In this document: piece by piece, positions 1 through 13,686 of the stretch | Layout of the letters: each line of letters starts with the position of its first letter | How positions within the stretch are numbered: the stretch's first letter is position 1 | From: Lepeophtheirus salmonis | Lineage: Eukaryota > Arthropoda > Copepoda > Siphonostomatoida > Caligidae | Direction: 5' to 3' | Length of the DNA: 64,000 nt | Assembly: GCF_016086655.4 (NCBI RefSeq) | Contig: NC_052136.2 | Location: 17,484,001-17,548,000, forward strand | Program-made: the position numbers and the translations under genes | Notes under the pieces: generated by a model | What the model was told of the DNA's origin: nothing | The model's database searches: none | The model's input: the letters and a program-made list of their open reading frames with translations, nothing else

Positions 1-697
1 CCTTTTACAGACTCTAGTTTTGTTTTGTTTTTCAATTTTTCTTTGATTTACAGAAAATGTCAAGAAAAAATCAATTAATATATACATTTGGAACTGTCGT
101 AGTTCTTGAAATCAGTTTCGGTCTCGGTTGAGTCAAAGTTACTTATTTAATATACTGAGCCTTAATGGTCCGTGAAACATTTGTAATGAATTTTGAGGCC
201 ATTTAAAGAGTGAGAATCAGTTGAGCTTTCGTTTCCTTCTTGCCTCCCAATACATTTTTTTATTATTATTTAATGCGAAATGTTTGCATATCTGTTTAAA
301 GTTACGTCTATTTACAATCAGCTATAAGTTAGCTGATTGAATGGATCATGCAACAGCAGGAGTCATTTCTTACTAGTCCCAGTCAAGTGATGAGTCTTTA
401 AGGTCGAGTACAAGTCGATATTTTCAGTGTTAGTTTGAATATTGAATACAACTTAACGCACAAAGAAAAATAGTGCTAGTTTAATGTAAGCAAATACAAA
501 GGTACTGAAAATCCTTATGGAATACCTAGATTTTTACAATTTATTTTATTTATGGATTGAAAACATAGAGATGAGAAAAGTAAAATAATTGAAAAAATTA
601 TCTGACTCCCATAAATATAAACGTAAATGTGTTGTCTACATACACTATGTAAATAAGAATTTACTAACAAATTTTTATATATATTAGGGTTTGGTAG
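1..697. other. AT-rich intergenic DNA, nothing recognised
   Basis: I see no convincing coding sequence, RNA gene or element end here. Open frames are short, carry many stops around them and resemble random AT-rich translation. Confidence 0.5.
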
Positions 698-905
698 ATA
701 TATATCTAGAATGGGCACTACAAAACCTACGTTTAATATCAAATTGAGTTATGTATCTCAATTGGTTCAAAAGTTATGCATTTTTAAGATTTGTGTTACC
801 TCAATTTTGACTTAGAGCTCTGAAAATTTAACTACCTCTTACTGTGACCATATAAAATCTTCGTACCAAGTATGATTCTAATCGATTTGTAACTTTTGTC
901 CTTAT
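698..905 (+). repeat. Dispersed repeat, copy 1
   Basis: The left edge reads TATATATCTAGAATGGGCACT, very like TATATCTAGAATGAACACT at 43,210. The right part (ACCAAGTATGATTCTAATCG, then GTAACTTTTGTC) resembles ACCAAAATCGGTCAGTAACT near 43,490-43,515. Both copies run in the same direction. The family looks like a non-coding arthropod-type interspersed repeat, but I cannot assign a class. This copy is the shorter and more diverged of the two. Confidence 0.4.
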
Positions 906-3320
906 TATGATGAAAAATTAAAAAAACTAACTGGGGCATAAGAATATCCTCCGTTCAACTTCGTTGTGGAGGTAATAATGCTAGACGTTCGTGAGATAGA
1001 TATTGGATAGACAGTAAAAATTCATGTACTTTTTTTTCAATACAATTTTTATATCCCCATGCACGGAAGTAGTAAAAAATTGGCTTTAATCTTAAGGAAA
1101 GAAGAACTTGATTTACATAAAGATTTTTTGCATAGAGATGCAAAATTAATAATTTCAGCAATGTTGACGTAAATGAAAACACTCCCTTGTTGGAATGTGA
1201 TAAATATAGTTATTGAACAACATAAGTAGTCTTTTTTTTTTTTAAATATTAATTTAGATAAAGATATATATGCTGTTCATTTACTATTGTCTGAGGTAAA
1301 ATGTTTTGCCTTGTTACACATTTTGCGAAACACTGATTTAAACTTTAATTAAAATTTCAACCCATAAATTCCAATTGGTAGTGATTTTTAAGAAAACAAA
1401 TATGATTTCTTATAAATAAGCAAACAATTCTATTTTCAGGTAGAAATCTAATATGGCTTCCGGTCCATTATTGAACCATTGACTGTGATATTAAATAATT
1501 AAATTTCACAGACTCTATTTTTTACTACACAAATACAATTTCCCGAGGAATGTTAAATCCTAATCTACACAAATTAAAAAATATATATGTATCTCTAATC
1601 GTAATAAAGAAATCTTTGAATGATGTCAACCCCATCCCACTGATTTTTTTTCCTCCTGGAATTTAATGTTTTTCATACAAAATAGTACAAGTATTTTGCG
1701 TACAGAGGTTACTATTCATATTTACTCATTTAGATCTTCATATAGGAGATGGTTTTTCCATATTCAATTACATAAATTATTCAGCAAATTTTGATTTTTA
1801 CATATGTAACGAAAACATTGTTTTGCAGAATTCCTGGTTGATTTTGAAATTTTGATACAAATTTTAAATCTGATTTCATTTTTTTAAATCCAGTTGGTAG
1901 TCTATGCTTATTACATTATAAGACAGTTGGCATACCTAAATCCATAAAATCTACATATATTTTTTAATGACTCAATGACTCTCAGCAAGGCTTTATATTT
2001 TATCTTTATTATTTCCAAAAATTCTCCAACAATAACAAAAAAAATAAAATAGAACAAACAAAAAAGATTTCAAAGTATAGTTTCATGACACTAAAATCCT
2101 CTACCCATTATATTTCGAATAAATCCATAAAATACCAGCTATTTTAAAAGTTTTAAAAAGCCTCTGAATAGGTTTTTGAATTACCTATGTGTATTTTTCT
2201 AAATAATTTGCCCAATCATTGTAATCGGAGCATCAATTTTGCCTAAGAGAACAAGTCAACAAATCTTCTTTTCCCGCATCAAAATTCAGTGTCTTTAGGT
2301 ATAACTACAGTAGACTCAAGGGTTACTTTTATGTTTAGACATGCCCACAAAAGATGGACTATCTTATTAGGAGAAGCTTTGCAGAAACTGCACATTAATT
2401 TAGGCAAAAAAAATACACTTGCCACTTCTATAGAGCCACAAAGGACTATATACCTCAACTATCTCTTGGCAGAGTTTAAATAAGGGCTCTGTAATGATTC
2501 AATGGTCATTTTGACATTACAGTTTTTTTATTCCTCTTCTATTTCTTTGACAGACCCCACATTGTTCTATAAATCAATATTAATGTCTTTGAAAGTCAAC
2601 AATATAAGATATATTTGAAATAGGACTGCTTGTAGCTGCATGCTTTTTGATAAATCCCTCGATGCCATCACACCACAAAAATATCCCTAATAGTTTATAA
2701 ATTGTTTTATTTATATATAAGTATTACTTCAAGCATATGCAATGCACCTTTTCTTGGTATTAGACAACTGAGGTTATTTTTAACTTTTTATTACGTGTTT
2801 TGACTCATCTAACACTTTTTGCCTATCTTTTGAAATGCAATTTGTAAAATTAGAAGGATACTTGAAGTATATAATTCATTATCAAATAGGTATTCCTCAT
2901 CTTTTTTTTTTATTATTTTTGTACATATTTTATAATTCGATATCAATTTTTGTATAGATCTTGTAACTAATAAATTGTTCTCATTAAAAGGACAAACTTT
3001 CATAAAGTGCCTAGAAATGTGGAGGCAATAGAGTATAAAACTTTATTTTGGCGCAGTACTTCACTTGTATAACCTGAGATATTCGAGAAAAGAGAATGAG
3101 CTATACCTATTGAATAGGAGATCAATGACCTTTCAGTATTTAGTAGAGTAAGTTTGCCTGCCTTTGATTGGGACATTAAGAAATTAAAATTAATTAAGAC
3201 TGTTCTACTTTATACAAAACAAAAAATAAAGATCGTAAAATTTTAAGAATTATTCTTATGTTTGCTATATGAACACGACTGTACTAATATATAGGGATTA
3301 TTTTTTCACGTGATGAAGAA
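906..3320. other. AT-rich intergenic DNA, nothing recognised
   Basis: No supported gene. Short frames such as 955-1182 (minus) and 2289-2483 (plus) lack recognisable domains and look like chance openings in AT-rich sequence. Confidence 0.5.
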
Positions 3321-3417
3321 GTAGTTGCTTTAATCTGGGGACAACGACGAAATTGCGGTGTCGCAGCCACTTCTTTGAGCATCAATTTCGTCGTTGTACC
3401 CAGATTAAAGCAACTAC
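3321..3417. repeat. Near-perfect inverted repeat (35-nt arms, 27-nt loop)
   Basis: Arms at 3321-3355 and 3383-3417 are reverse complements at 34 of 35 positions; the single mismatch is GGGGAC in the left arm against GGGTAC in the right. The arms begin GTAGTTGCTTTAATCTGGG and end CGACGAAATTG. Outside the arms, GTGATGAAGAA (left) and TTAGTGGTAGTA read on the other strand (right) are only weakly related. A transcript of either strand would fold into a long hairpin. It could be a tiny fold-back MITE or a precursor-miRNA-like hairpin; the sequence alone does not decide. Confidence 0.85.
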
Positions 3418-4099
3418 TACCACTAACTTCACATATATTTATGCTTCAAATTAGATACACTTGTATTAAAATAGGATTAAAACCTAGGGGTTTCCCTTCC
3501 TGAATATGAGTCATTAAAAATGAGCAAGTTTGTAGTATAAATTTTAATTCAACCTGACAATATTATAAGCCAACATTTATTGTAATGTTAAATTTTACAG
3601 AACACTCACCTATATTTAAGTGCACATAATATTATTTTTTTAAATGCCTCAAAAGTGGTTTCCAATTTTCAAAAAATATACATGTAATCAGTTTAAATCG
3701 AAACTAAAATAGATAGACATTATAGAAAAAAAAAATAATTCGTAGATTTTTATTAATCAAATGTAAACTTAAAATATATTTAATATTTATTTTGTTGACT
3801 TGTGTAGTTTTTCAAATTATTATTCGATTACTACAAAATGAGTCAACTAAAATCACATCAAAGTAGAAAAATTAATTAGAATGACTACAAAAATATATTT
3901 TATACCCACTTTCCCAAAAAAATATTAATAATTCTGTATTATTAATTTAATGTGTGTGGGATGATTATTAGTTTTATTTGCGAATATATATTGTATATTA
4001 CCTAAGGAACACCCGGCTGTATTTGGGCTAAGAAGGGAGAGGGAAATCACATTGAAAATGGTCAAATTAATTGAGAAAAATATTCAGAAAATACTTATA

Positions 4100-5205
4100 T
4101 ATACTAGTAATTATAATATGACAGTTTCGTTGTTGTCTAAAAAAACCCTGATAATTCTAATTCTCTTGGATTCTTCACATTATATCAATCCCGATAAGTA
4201 AAGTAATCTACAAAGTCTCATCATCGCAACTCCCAAAAAAACCCTCTTATTACCTCTTGTAACCTTAATGGTATTTTTATACATATAAAAAAATTATGCG
4301 TTAAAAACATGAAATAACATACCAACATATCTGCATCTAAAAAATTGTCAAGATGAGAAGTATGTTTTTTATTTACTTCAAAAATTTTTAAATCAAAATT
4401 CGCGAAGAAAATTGCAAAACACTTTTTTACACTAATTTTGCACAAAATTAATAATTAATAGCATTTATTGTAATTTTAGAAGAAACACAAACCTTACAAT
4501 ATTTTTTTGTACATGTAAAAAACAAAATAGTTATAAAAAATAATGTTGTCGAAAAAATATCACTCGATAACTTGTACATTTGTGCAAATATTGCAATAAA
4601 TATGTAATAAAATGTTCCAGCAATTGAAAATACTTCCGTAATAGTGATGCACCAGTATTTTTTTATGGAACAAGCATGGTCTTGTGGCAGTTTTTCCTCA
4701 ATAACTAAAAATTGACGTTTGATGAAAAAATGAAAAAAAAAAAGGAGAAAATAATTGAAAATTTATTCAGAAAATGATAGATATTTCAGTTCAACTTCAA
4801 TTTTTATTTGGCAAATTTATATGCAAACGAATCTCCAGACAAATTTTTAAACACTTTATTCCATTTACTCATCCCATTTTCAATTGGAAGTTCATTTTTT
4901 TTCACCTGAAATAAACGAAATTGCAATTTTCACCGACTTCTTTTTTAGCCCATTACATTTTTGATCTTGAATAAATTTAAAAACCTAACAATTTGTATAG
5001 TTATTTTCGAAACGCCAATCACTTATTGATAGATAACACAACCCCCTAACTAGTCTCCTTGAGTATTAAAACGGCTTGGGCATAGCATAAGCTCCCCTTA
5101 TTTGACCCCCCAAACGTATGGGAACGTGTGGGAACGTATAAAGGGCATCTACGCACACACACACACTCAAGCTCTCTTTATATATATATATATATATATA
5201 AATAA
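4100..5205 (+). repeat. Dispersed repeat copy, inverted partner at 57.4-58.1 kb
   Basis: Two blocks, about 4100-4232 and 4720-5205, match the reverse complement of about 57,445-58,080 at roughly 75-80% by eye. Shared landmarks are GTCTCATCATCGCAACT, AATCTCCAGACAAATTT, CACCTGAAATAAACGAAATT and GGCATAGCATAAGC, ending in CATCTACRCACACACA followed by a CT/TA-rich run. The 4235-4720 stretch has no counterpart in the partner, so it is an insertion here or a deletion there. No protein is encoded. The class is unknown. Confidence 0.65.
5151..5200. repeat. Compound microsatellite (CA)n and (TA)n
   Basis: A short ACGCACACACACACAC tract is followed by CTCTTTATATATATATATAT. It marks the end of the dispersed repeat, whose partner near 57,450-57,480 also carries a CA tract and a short TA tract. 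Confidence 0.8.
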
Positions 5206-6264
5206 GATATATAAACATATATTGTAAGTTGAGGCTCTAATAAGCATAATTTCGCCCGATGTTAGAATTTTGAATCATACCCAATTCTGAAGTATTGCAA
5301 GGACGAACTGCGAGCAAAAAAATTATTCCAACTAAGCTATATTTAATAGGCCAATTACGCAATTGAAGTTCTACTGGACTATGTGTAGCAACAGATTACT
5401 AAGTAAAACTTTTCTTTGAGCTCTTGTGACTAAGAAATTTGTAAGCAGTACTACACATAGAATGAATATGAAAAAGTAAGATGGACAGAGAGTGGCAGAT
5501 TTCTTAGTCTACGTTGAAAACCAGTCTTGTTTGATAATAAAAAATATATTTAGAAATAATAATAAGTGTTGTAAAACTATATACATTATTTTTTATAGAG
5601 TTTGGTTTGATTTTTTTTCCTATTAAATTAAAGCAGTGCTTACATGACAGTCGGAATCGACAATTTTCATTATTTTATCCGCATTTTCCACAATTGTCCT
5701 TCAAACCTTCGATATCAAAATTACTGGAACGGAATTGACCAAACCAAAATTGCACATGATTGGCTCTTACAGTATAAGGACCATAAATGCTATTTACATT
5801 TACAGCCACTTTGCTTGTATTTTCACTTTTATCGCAGTTAAAGTGTAAAATATGGCGTATTTTTTCTTTGCTAGTTTCCATCTTTGACTCGTGTTAAAAC
5901 GATAGTGAGTCAAAAAATCACAAAATTGTGAAAGAAGTTTTATATTTACGAAATCTTATCATTCTAACACCATCTAGGTTAAACCAATTGCACTTATACA
6001 ACGCGAGATACACATTACTACAGTCATCTAGTAAAAAAATCATTGATTCCTTTCTACTATGTAAACTTATTATATCCCCTACAATCAGTCTAATATTCTA
6101 TTCTTCAATAACTATTTTAGATAATTAATTAATTCACAAGTATAATATATAATGGTAAAAAACTATTTAATTTTGTTCCATAATAGTAGTTTCAGATGTA
6201 TAGAAATGTATAGCATATAACCTGGCGCTTTGTAAAAATAAAAGAAACCGAAAATTAGGGATAT
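5206..6264. other. AT-rich intergenic DNA, nothing recognised
   Basis: Overlapping short frames on both strands at 5644-5881 have no domain I recognise. No element ends or RNA genes seen. Confidence 0.45.
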
Positions 6265-6940
6265 TCATGAAAGTACATTACTCGACAAATTTGAAAACAA
6301 CAACATTGACTATGTACAATTTCAACAGTGGTTATCTACTGATAGATGTGAATTAATTTCTACAGGAGTACCAATACAAAACTTTTTTGACCGTTTCTTT
6401 TAAAAAACAGTCAAGCTAGCCAAACACGACTTTATTCCAAAGGCCCAAAGCAATTTCTTAACAAAAAGAGAAGAAATTACGAAGGAATAAGTTGTGGTAA
6501 TTGATAACTTCTCAGAAAATTACAGGGTTATTGTCCAGGATAGGGCTCAGGCATTTCATTGGAATAAAGCAAAGGCAACAATACACTCTTGGGTTTACTA
6601 TTATAAAAATAATGGTAGGCTATACCACTCTTGCACTATTATATCTGATAACAGCCATCACGATGTTGTAGCCGTACATTTATAACCAGAAACGATTTGT
6701 AAATCATTTAAAGGAATTAATGAGTAAAATCAAAAAATATATTACTATTCCGATGGGTGTGTCAGCCAATATAGATACTATAAGCCTTCTTGAGCCTCAC
6801 GTGTCATCAAGAGGGCATTCAATTGTCTGTTGAGTTTCCTTATTTTGCCACAAGTCATGGCAAGGGACCTTCATATATTATAGGTACTATTAAAAGAGAA
6901 ACTATGAAAGAGAGCCTACGACGTCCTCATTTAAATTACA
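6265..6940 (+). pseudogene. Unnamed multi-copy family A, degenerate copy 1
   Basis: A chain of frames reads as one decayed protein. In order it shows FQQWLSTDRC, a stretch ending FIPKAQSNFL, then VVIDNFSENYR, VQDRAQAFHWN, a YYYK segment, IISDNSHHDVVAVH, YYSDGCVSQY, and finally ATSHGKGP followed by a KRE-rich tail. From memory this order (FSENY, VQD, FHWN, ISD, HD, SDG, SHGKG) typifies an uncharacterised protein family that is multi-copy in cnidarians and arthropods. The three aspartates (IDN, ISD, SDG) would suit an RNase H-like nuclease, but that is inference. At least four stops or frameshifts break it, including TAA just before VVIDNF. The second copy is at 52.4-53.1 kb. Confidence 0.6.
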
Positions 6941-9900
6941 GATCCGAATGATTTATTTGAATATTCACGGGACAATATGGAACATATGAAAAAATATATT
7001 TTTGTACCGAAGAAGATTATTAAAAATCTAAAAGAAACTTTAAAAAAAAAGGTTAAGTTTTTTAAAAACCATTTACGGTACACAAAAGCTTAATTGATGC
7101 GTTCTCGAGTTAGACCAATCACTTAGAATTCGCATGTATGGGGAATCAGAGGAGTCAAAAGTTGAATTTGTTACATAATTTAAGTTTAAAATGAAAATTA
7201 TTGACTCTATCATAATGTTATTTTATAAATATCTAAATTTTCAATTATATTATGCTTACCTAAATAAGAATCCTACTTTATTTGTTAATAAACAGAAAAT
7301 ATATAAGATACGAGTTTAAATATTATTGCAGTTTTGGGGGTATCATTATCAATAATTCAAAGAAATGATTGCTTAAAGTATATTGCCCTCTCTTTTCCAG
7401 GTGTAAAAGCTTCCTAAATTTTATTAACCAACTAGTTTAACCTATAACTAGCTAACTATGTTAAAGTTAGCTTAATTTTCCTGTTATTATCTTATTAGGG
7501 AATTGCTATCCGTTCATAATGCGTTTGTCAACTAACTATTTTGTAACCAAATGTCAGTTCGAATAAGTTATTGACTGTTTTTCTTTATTTATTATCAATG
7601 CTTTATACGTTTTTTAACAATTTGACTAAACTTTCAAATACCATAAAACTTCTAATGCTGAATTCATTAAAATATGTAATGGAGGTAAATAACCTCATTG
7701 CATCATCAGAAATATTATATATTGTAGTTTTATTAATAATCAACTTCTAGGAAGAAATTTTGAAAAATACATTACTTCGATGATTAATTATAAATTTATA
7801 TGAATCTATATTTGATGTTGCCATTACAACAACAAAGGAAAGTAATCTAGTATTATAGAAAAATTGAGATTTTGACGTAGTTTCACTAGGTAACAAAAGA
7901 GGCACTTGATAATTTTGCTTCAGTCTTTGCCTATAATCAAAATATGTATTACAATAAAACACATAAAATGTTTGTTTTCTGTTGGAAAAATGATGGGATC
8001 ATGCCCCAAATTACAATGCGTACATCAAAAAAATGTCACTATGTGATGAATTCGAACCAGAGACAAAATTTGTATCAAAATTAGTATAATAAGAAAAAAA
8101 TAAAATAAAAAATAAACACAGCAACGATTCGAATGTAAGAATTACTAATCACTTCTCCGTTAGTAATAATCATTAGACATAATAGATCATTCATACTAGA
8201 AAATACTCATGGATTTACGAACAAGCATAACATGAGGCAAGAGTATGATTCTATCATTACTCCAACAGAAAACACGCATTTCATGCATTTTATAGTAATA
8301 AATATTACATGTTTTGATTTAGAAAATTCAAAATGAATATCAATTTTAGCCAAAAAAACATTAACGACGCATAAACCTCTTTTATTTATATATTAAGGCA
8401 AAATATCCTTAAGAAAAAAATGGCTTTAAGGCAAAATATCCTGAGGAAAAATAGTTAATAGCAAAATAACCTTGCCGTGGAAATGTTTTCTGTATTCATG
8501 AAAAATTTATAACAGAAAATAAGGATCTTATCGGCAAAGTAATAAGCGGACAAACTTTGATAAGAAGAATGGTACTATTGATCAAAGAAACGTAATAGAA
8601 TTAAATGATAAATTATACATATTTAGAATATTTTTTAAATTATTAATATTGTTTTCCCGATATTTTTCAGTCTATTATATTTTTGATTTATTCGTTACAA
8701 ACCATTATACAATTGTCAAAAAAAAACATATATGATATATTTAATGCACATAGCTGTTTTCGATATAAAACCTAGTGTATTTATTAATTTTTGCTTTTCA
8801 TTCCCTTGTTAGTGTTAATGTAATACCTACATCTTTTTTCCACAAAGTCTTGATCAAAAAGAATAAACAATAAATGATAATAATATTAAGAAATCTTGAA
8901 AATATTCTAAAAATCCTTTTATGAATAATTATAATATATCAGATTTTTTTTTTTTTTTTTTTTTTTTGAAAGGAAAACAATATAAGTGTGTGAATAATAC
9001 AATGTTCTATAGAAAGTGGGGTTTCCAAAAAAGTAACGATATATATGAACGTATTATATTAATTAAAACTGTATGATTCAATTAATTATCGTAGATTTAT
9101 TTGAATTCTTGCAAATAAAAAAGTTTTATATGTTAAATATGCATTGTTATTATGTACATAAACGTTCAGAAGAGTAACATTTAATACATTTAATTCTGAT
9201 GTTACAAAGTTAAAAGAATTATTTTTTAAGAATATTTATTCAGTTACTATATATTCTCTAAAAGAGCCCGAGATTCCTTTTGAAGAAGCATAAAATCTCT
9301 TAAATTTACCTAAATAAATTATGTGACGAGGTAACATCTACAAGGTAGATTTATTTGATATTTTCCATAATATATATGTTAGTTTCCTTTGAATGTCGAG
9401 CAAGAACATAAGTGCATAGTTTGTATCAATAAAAAAAACTGACAATAATTTACACACCTAGAGATCAATTGGAGGTATGAAATCTACCGCACAATGATAT
9501 TTCCATTGTATCTTTTAACCTCTCTTTCAAATGAGGATAGAAAAGAGGTTCATATTATATTAGCTGTTTGTCAATTAAGACATTTACTCCTAACTGATAA
9601 AGCATTATTGAGTTATCTTATTTACCTAAACTTTAGCGAAATAAATATCTGAGCGAATAATTTGGGAAATAAGCTTGATCTTAATTTCGCTGTTAACAAG
9701 CAGGAAAGTATTAGAGACAATATACAGAAAAAGAGAAGTGTTGTAAACGAAAAGACAGTCACATCAAGGCAATCATCCCAATGGGGAATTAATTTTTTTC
9801 TTACTTATGAGATATTTTTTTGGCCAATCATTTAATCCACTCAAATTACTTAGCCATACCAAAAACAAACGATAAAAAAAAAAAAAAGAGTAGGCTCTAC

Positions 9901-11174
9901 GTTGAATAGTCCAAATTTGTTCTTCAACCCAAGGACATCCCTACCTCGGATCTTAAAAAAGATTATATGGATTTTCCTGATTTTAAAAAGCTTATACTCT
10001 TTTTATAGCAGCCGAGTTCTTCTATCAGTGCTTTATATTAAAAAAGCCGTCTACCTCATCATTCCAAAATGTCATAAACAGAGGTAGCCAGCGTACTCTA
10101 TATTTTTATTTTCCCGTGCCCTAGAAAGTTTTATAAGGCAAAACACTTTTTTTCATTAGGCTTAAGATCATATCTGTATATTAGTTGGGTAAGATCTATA
10201 TCTATGTGCAAATGTTGAATATATTTAGACCTTGAAATCAACATTGTCTAAGTATATTTATATGTATATATTTTTTCCCTTGCGAGGGGTAACAAAGGTC
10301 TCGGTTAAATCAATTGTCAAGCTCCACAAATTGTGCATGTAAATTATCCTGAACTATAGCGTAATGCGTATGTAGATCAAGCTGATATATAATTTTTTGT
10401 GCGCAACTCACAAAAATGGCAGCCAATGGGAAGTCTTGTAGTAAAGACAAACTGAGCTATTACTAATATATAAAATAAATCTTTTTTTTTTTTAAAGAAA
10501 AATAACATTTAATCATTTGAATTTGAGTTGTTATCGAGGCAGGTATCAAACCCCAATACCTTCAAAAATTGAATTTGTGATCAGGATCAATTTAAGAAAA
10601 TACATCACTACATATTGCAAAGAATACGAGTGTTTTTTTCAATTATATTAAGCATAACAAGTAAAGTGAGCAATCATGATTAAGAGTGGGCGATAAAAAG
10701 TCCATTTGGTTGGAGATGAACAACCGGAAGTGCAAAAGAGCATTATTTCACGAAAAATCAACTCTTTGTTTTTTTCGATGCATTAAATATATATCTTATA
10801 TACACAAATATATGCAAATAATTCATCTCTATCTTTTATACATTATAGGCCTTTATCTTTCGCAATGAAGATATTGTGGCTGGTATTGTAGGTATATTTT
10901 TGAAAAAATGCCTCTCTTGGAAGAGAGGAAAACCCTGCATTGTTCAAATGAACAAAAATAATTGACTCAACTAATATTTGAAAGATGGGGTCGGACCCAT
11001 TTCTCTTTAAGGTGTAGTACCAACATTAATAATACATTAAAAATAAATATGAAGAGTCAACGATCAGTTGATTTACCTTTTTTACTATTTCATAATGTAG
11101 AATTTAAGTCACAGTTTTCTACTTTGAGCTTTGCATTGAGTGGAGTTCAATTTTTGAGAATAACCACATATATA
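6941..11174. other. AT-rich intergenic DNA, nothing recognised
   Basis: No supported gene. A 22-base poly-T run lies near 8945-8967, and a short imperfect direct repeat containing GGCAAAATATCCT sits at 8395-8450. Frames such as 7747-7962 (minus), 9902-10087 and 10686-10868 show no recognisable domain. Confidence 0.5.
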
Positions 11175-11820
11175 CAAAGTGAGGACCCAAAACTGGCAAA
11201 TACATTAATTAATTACAAAGAACGGGATTTTTATGAAATGAAGAAAAAAAAACTCAAAACTAATTTGTAATATATGTTAATACTATATTTAAGAATATAT
11301 TTTATTCAATAGGTCTGCCTTTACAAGGAATAACAGCCTTAACACTCGGGTGAGGAGATTGACAGCTCTTACGATGAAGACCGTGTACATGGCATACCTC
11401 ATTGTCATGATGGGAGCTCGGAACAAATTCAAATATGCATAAGATGTAGAACCATCATTCTTCTTCAAGATGCTCAAAGTTCAGGGGTTGAAGTCAAGGC
11501 TGGCCAGAAGTCAACCATATTTTTTGTATAAGTTTTTGTTCTTCTTGGATGTAGGGCCTTTTTCAGGACTTCTTGTTCTGTAAGCAGTTCTGATGAAGAT
11601 GCCAAGGGACTTTGCAGCCTTCTAGGCACTGAAACCGGTCCGGAGGAGATTGCCTTGTTTGACATTGCTTCCACACTTTACACTTAGAGACATGGGACAG
11701 AAAAAACTTGTTCATGTTGGTTTCAGCTGTTGTTTGGTTCTATAATGAAACCTCCTGATTAAAATTAAGGGGTGGGGGGATATTTAAATACCATTGTAAG
11801 TTTTGGGTCCCCATTTCTTC
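11175..11820 (-). mobile_element. Mariner-like element, internally deleted
   Basis: Inverted ends contain GAGGACCCAAAACTGGC on the left (about 11,181-11,197) and, read from the other strand, GGGGACCCAAAACTTAC on the right. The minus strand carries pieces of a Tc1/mariner transposase in shifted frames. A helix-turn-helix-like stretch (KAAKSLGIFIRTAYR) is followed by ASLDFNP, standing where WPxxSPDLNPLD normally lies. The tail is HPSVKAVIPCKGRPIE, a typical C-terminus ending near 11,309. The catalytic middle of the protein is missing and several frameshifts are present, so this is a non-autonomous fossil. The exact outer ends and the TA duplication are not clear. A related 3' fragment is at 61.1-61.3 kb. 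Confidence 0.65.
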
Positions 11821-13504
11821 TTTTTAATACATATGCTCCTTTATAAATAAGAAAAGAACGTTAGAGTTGTTTACTACCCTTATGAGTGATGTTAGAAATT
11901 TGACTAATCATAACTCAAATGGTTTCAGTTGCTTAAATTATTCGAGATAAATTTTTCCTAAAAATATTTTGAGCACGTTCGACCACTTAAGAAAAACATC
12001 ATTTTTTCCCTCGTTAAATACTCGATTACATCACTATTGTTTGGTTTTTTTTGCCCCCAGTCTTGTGCACTTCATGTGGGACTACAAGTAAATTTACAAA
12101 CAATTAGTATAAATATTTACCAACATATATCTCCAGGAGTTCGATCCTATAGTTGAAAACATCACACGCAAAATGAAATTAATTATTAGGTAAATCATTA
12201 ATCCTCAGTTAGTAAACATAACTTTTTCAAGCAATTAGTGAACTGAATTAAAATAAAAAGCTAGAAATAATACATATTTGACTCCATAATAAAAACAGTA
12301 ATATTATAATATCTGCATCATTCAAATTTGTATCATTTTTTAAACTATTCTATTGTTGCACCCTTATGTATCACAGAAAAAGTCCTTCGGTTTCTTGGAA
12401 TATTTCGCAACTCTGCATGAGTAACAGTGCCCGTCATTTACTATGAATATTTGAATTGTCAATACCTCAATAAATAAACATTGATCCCTTATTTTCAAAA
12501 GGATCTAACATTGCATTTGTATTTTCCTTCAGTCTTACATTTTACACATCTGTTTAACTTTGTTTTAAAAATATACATATTGGTGATATTAGTTTGAATT
12601 TAGGCATTGTATATTATCACTATATACATAGTTATATCCTAACTTGCTTTAGCATTTAATATCGATTTTATCCCTGTGTTTTTTATTACAAAATTTCATT
12701 AACCAACCAAATTTCTGGTGGATTAGTTATCATGGCATGTTTAACTGTAAAAGTGTCAAAGCAATGATCAATCTTCATATAAATATTATTTGCTTAGAAA
12801 TACTTAATAAATCAATTAACATTTAATTATGATAAATGGATCCTTGATTCCAGGCGGACTCAATCGTCTGCAAAACACAACCTTCATTATTCTCCAATTA
12901 AACATATCAAATATTTAATGAATGAAATTTTGAATTAATTATATTTCTATGTACTTTTTACACACTTAATTCAATGAGTTAAGTAAGTGGAAGTATTTCG
13001 CTACCTGATAAGTGATTTTTTTAAATTTTGAAGTTATAAATGCTTCAAATAGTGCACTTAGGTTGATTTAATAAGAATTTGCACCCTTTTAAAGTGATTA
13101 TTTTTCCTTTCATAAGTTAAAGATACTCTCTATAATCTTTTTAACATGTTATTTAGAATAAATAATCGATCTTAATATACAATATGATTAACTAATAAAT
13201 CAAAAAAATGTTTTACTACTTTTCATTATTCATTCAATTAATCTCTTTAGTCATTTATCATCAATCATCGCATTCTTAATATACAAATTAGGTAAGATTA
13301 TATATATATTTATAATAACTTTTTCTCCATTTCTATTTTTAGTACAGGGTGAAGACTAAAATATTAGAATCTTCTTTGAGGCCGTTTAGTCTCAGTTCCA
13401 AAAGTAGGATAATTTTGTCATTGACACTCTTCAAAAGAGTTGACAAAGGGTGTAATATTTGTGTAGGGAGCTGCTTGCTGGTAGGCATACCTCTTGCTCT
13501 CGTT
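11821..13504. other. AT-rich intergenic DNA, nothing recognised
   Basis: No coding or structural signal that I can support. Sequence is uniformly AT-rich with short homopolymer runs. Confidence 0.5.
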
Positions 13505-13660
13505 CTCGCCCGAATTGAACACCTTTTACTTTGTTGTTTGATGCGTCATGAAGGTTAAGATACACAAGACGTATCACCCGAATGTGGATGCCGTGAAGGC
13601 CGTGATCACGGAGGAGTGGAATAACTTATGCTTGGACTTCATCATGGCCAGCTCTGCTGT
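13505..13660 (+). pseudogene. Tc1/mariner transposase C-terminal fragment
   Basis: One frame reads SPELNTFYFVV, stop, then CVMKVKIHKTYHPNVDAV and EEWNNLCLDFIMAS. This matches the usual mariner arrangement SPDLNPLDF...HPNV..L...I..EWN....FI...C. The third catalytic aspartate position reads Glu, and an in-frame stop follows, so it cannot be active. No terminal repeat is visible upstream, and the sequence is followed within about 30 bases by the left tip of a hAT element. The base composition is noticeably less AT-rich than the surroundings. It is a decayed remnant; confidence rests on motif order only. Confidence 0.55.
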
Positions 13661-13686
13661 GCTTCTGTTTGTTCCTGTATTGAAGC

